Positions 6,200 through 7,110 of a stretch of DNA of 7,110 bases are shown piece by piece. Origin of the DNA: M3007 sp044350415 (lineage in GTDB: Bacteria; Bacteroidota; Bacteroidia; Chitinophagales; Saprospiraceae); the NCBI GenBank assembly GCA_044350415.1, contig JBILHQ010000271.1, positions 1 through 7,110 on the forward strand. The letters run 5' to 3'. Both the position numbers and the translations under genes were made by a program. Within the stretch, counting starts at the first letter, position 1, and every line of letters begins with the position of its first letter. The notes beneath the pieces were generated by a model, which made no database searches, had not been told where the DNA came from, and saw nothing but the letters and a program-made list of their open reading frames with translations.

Positions 6200-7110
6200 T
6201 TACATCTTCATCACCGGAACCACCCGGCTCACCCGCACGCCATCCTTCCCCGTCAAATGAATTTCCAGAAAACCAATACTATACTGTCCTGTCCCTTCGA
6301 ATTCCAGTGGCCAATGAAATGTACCAGCAGGAACGTCGGTTTGGTTAAACCGCGCGATTTCCTGTCCGGTGGACGACCGGATAAACCCCTGAATAGCACC
6401 CCTAAATGGCAATTCCATGGTTACCTGAGCCACAGTAGTGAATGGATTGGGTACAATGCGCAGTCCGAGGTCGGGCAAAGCCGCTGCCTGTGTGCCAACG
6501 GTGCAATTAGGGGCCACTTCCGGGCAAAATGTGCGGAATGCCAGCGTGCAATCCAGGATATATGGATTGGGCTTGTTTTCCTGATAAGCGGCTATGCGCC
6601 AGGTCTTTATCAGTTCGGCATCGTCGGCGGGATCCTGGGCATTCCACAGACAAAGGGTATGGCGCTGCAATTCGAAGAAGTTGGGATCGGCGGCATTGGC
6701 CTGGTTGCGGTACATGGTGTAGAAATAAAAAACAGCCCGTGCCAGGTCGCCTTTGGCTACTTCGCGGGGTTCAAAAAGGTCAGATTTGGATTCCGACCAG
6801 GCATCTTTATTGGAGGCGGGGATGCTGGTTATAATCTGATTTTTATAAAACCATTTTTGCGTTTGTGCGTCCGGAATTTCGCCAAAAGGAACATCCGCGC
6901 GGGCATCGTTGGCGGGGATACGCACCGGGAAAAGGTGGTGCATATCGCTTCTCGCATTGCCATCGGCGGCACCTTTGGATTGCGGATAAGCGTGTTCGGC
7001 ATTCATCCCTTCGGCACTGCCATTCAGGTAAATGTACTGCGTGGGGTCCTGCGTGGGGTCGAGGTACAGCGCATGGCCCGTGTAAATACAACGCACGGTA
7101 TCGTCGTCAA
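6200..7110 (-). CDS. Endonuclease I-family secreted nuclease with T9SS type A C-terminal domain, 5' end outside window
   Basis: The frame is open from the window edge to a TAA at 6200-6202, with about 302 codons visible. The GTG at 7096 should not be taken as the start, because the frame continues upstream and the conserved VRCIYTG begins there. Counting that Val as residue 1, NAEHAYPQSKG (32-42) and SDMHHLFPV (50-58), followed by N63 and R66, give the beta-beta-alpha-metal active site of the endonuclease I (EndA/NucM/Dns) family; His35 or the His53-His54 pair supplies the catalytic base. Such enzymes cut DNA or RNA non-specifically outside the cell. From about residue 208 (PDLGLRIVPNPF) to the C-terminus lies a domain typical of T9SS type A sorting signals, with GQYSIGFLEIHL near the end and the terminal SRVVPVMKM. 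Export through the outer membrane by T9SS is therefore likely, for use of extracellular DNA as a nutrient. The signal peptide must lie beyond the window. Confidence 0.92.
   Translation of the reverse strand, partial: DDDTVRCIYTGHALYLDPTQDPTQYIYLNGSAEGMNAEHAYPQSKGAADGNARSDMHHLFPVRIPANDARADVPFGEIPDAQTQKWFYKNQIITSIPASNKDAWSESKSDLFEPREVAKGDLARAVFYFYTMYRNQANAADPNFFELQRHTLCLWNAQDPADDAELIKTWRIAAYQENKPNPYILDCTLAFRTFCPEVAPNCTVGTQAAALPDLGLRIVPNPFTTVAQVTMELPFRGAIQGFIRSSTGQEIARFNQTDVPAGTFHWPLEFEGTGQYSIGFLEIHLTGKDGVRVSRVVPVMKM

Overview
The window looks like the chromosome of a Bacteroidetes (Bacteroidota) bacterium, probably an environmental, polysaccharide-degrading one. The evidence is a C-terminal domain of the type IX secretion (T9SS) type A kind on a nuclease, several lipoprotein signal peptides on predicted carbohydrate-active enzymes, AT-rich leaders without strong Shine-Dalgarno sequences, and two TAnnTTTG boxes of the Bacteroidetes -7 type. 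The genus cannot be named from this sequence alone. No rRNA, tRNA, CRISPR array or transposase gene was seen.

Layout from left to right. (1) Positions 1-4098, minus strand, hold a two-gene carbohydrate block. A large lipoprotein with a six-hairpin glycosidase-like core and accessory beta domains is followed 67 bp downstream by a GH32 (levanase/invertase-type) lipoprotein whose 3' end lies outside the window. Together they suggest breakdown of a fructose-containing or mixed glycan at the cell envelope. (2) A divergent intergenic region (4099-4233) carries a candidate promoter and a small perfect palindrome. It leads rightward into an unrecognised 244-residue lipoprotein gene (4234-4968, plus strand). 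(3) A 230 bp convergent intergenic region (4969-5198) is dominated by an unusual inverted repeat whose arms are built from 7-bp units (CGAATAT/CGAACAC type). (4) Positions 5199-6132, minus strand, hold a tightly linked pair, a DUF4240-type protein followed after 1 bp by a 107-residue protein that reads like a free-standing URI/GIY-YIG-fold toxin nuclease domain. The small gene is visibly more AT-rich than its neighbours. (5) Positions 6200-7110, minus strand, hold the C-terminal part of an endonuclease I-family secreted nuclease with the T9SS tail. Its 5' end lies outside the window.

The most interesting parts are the orphan toxin-like/DUF4240 pair beside a structured repeat, and the uncharacterised six-hairpin enzyme paired with GH32. 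All functional calls rest on motif recognition by eye. No database search was possible.
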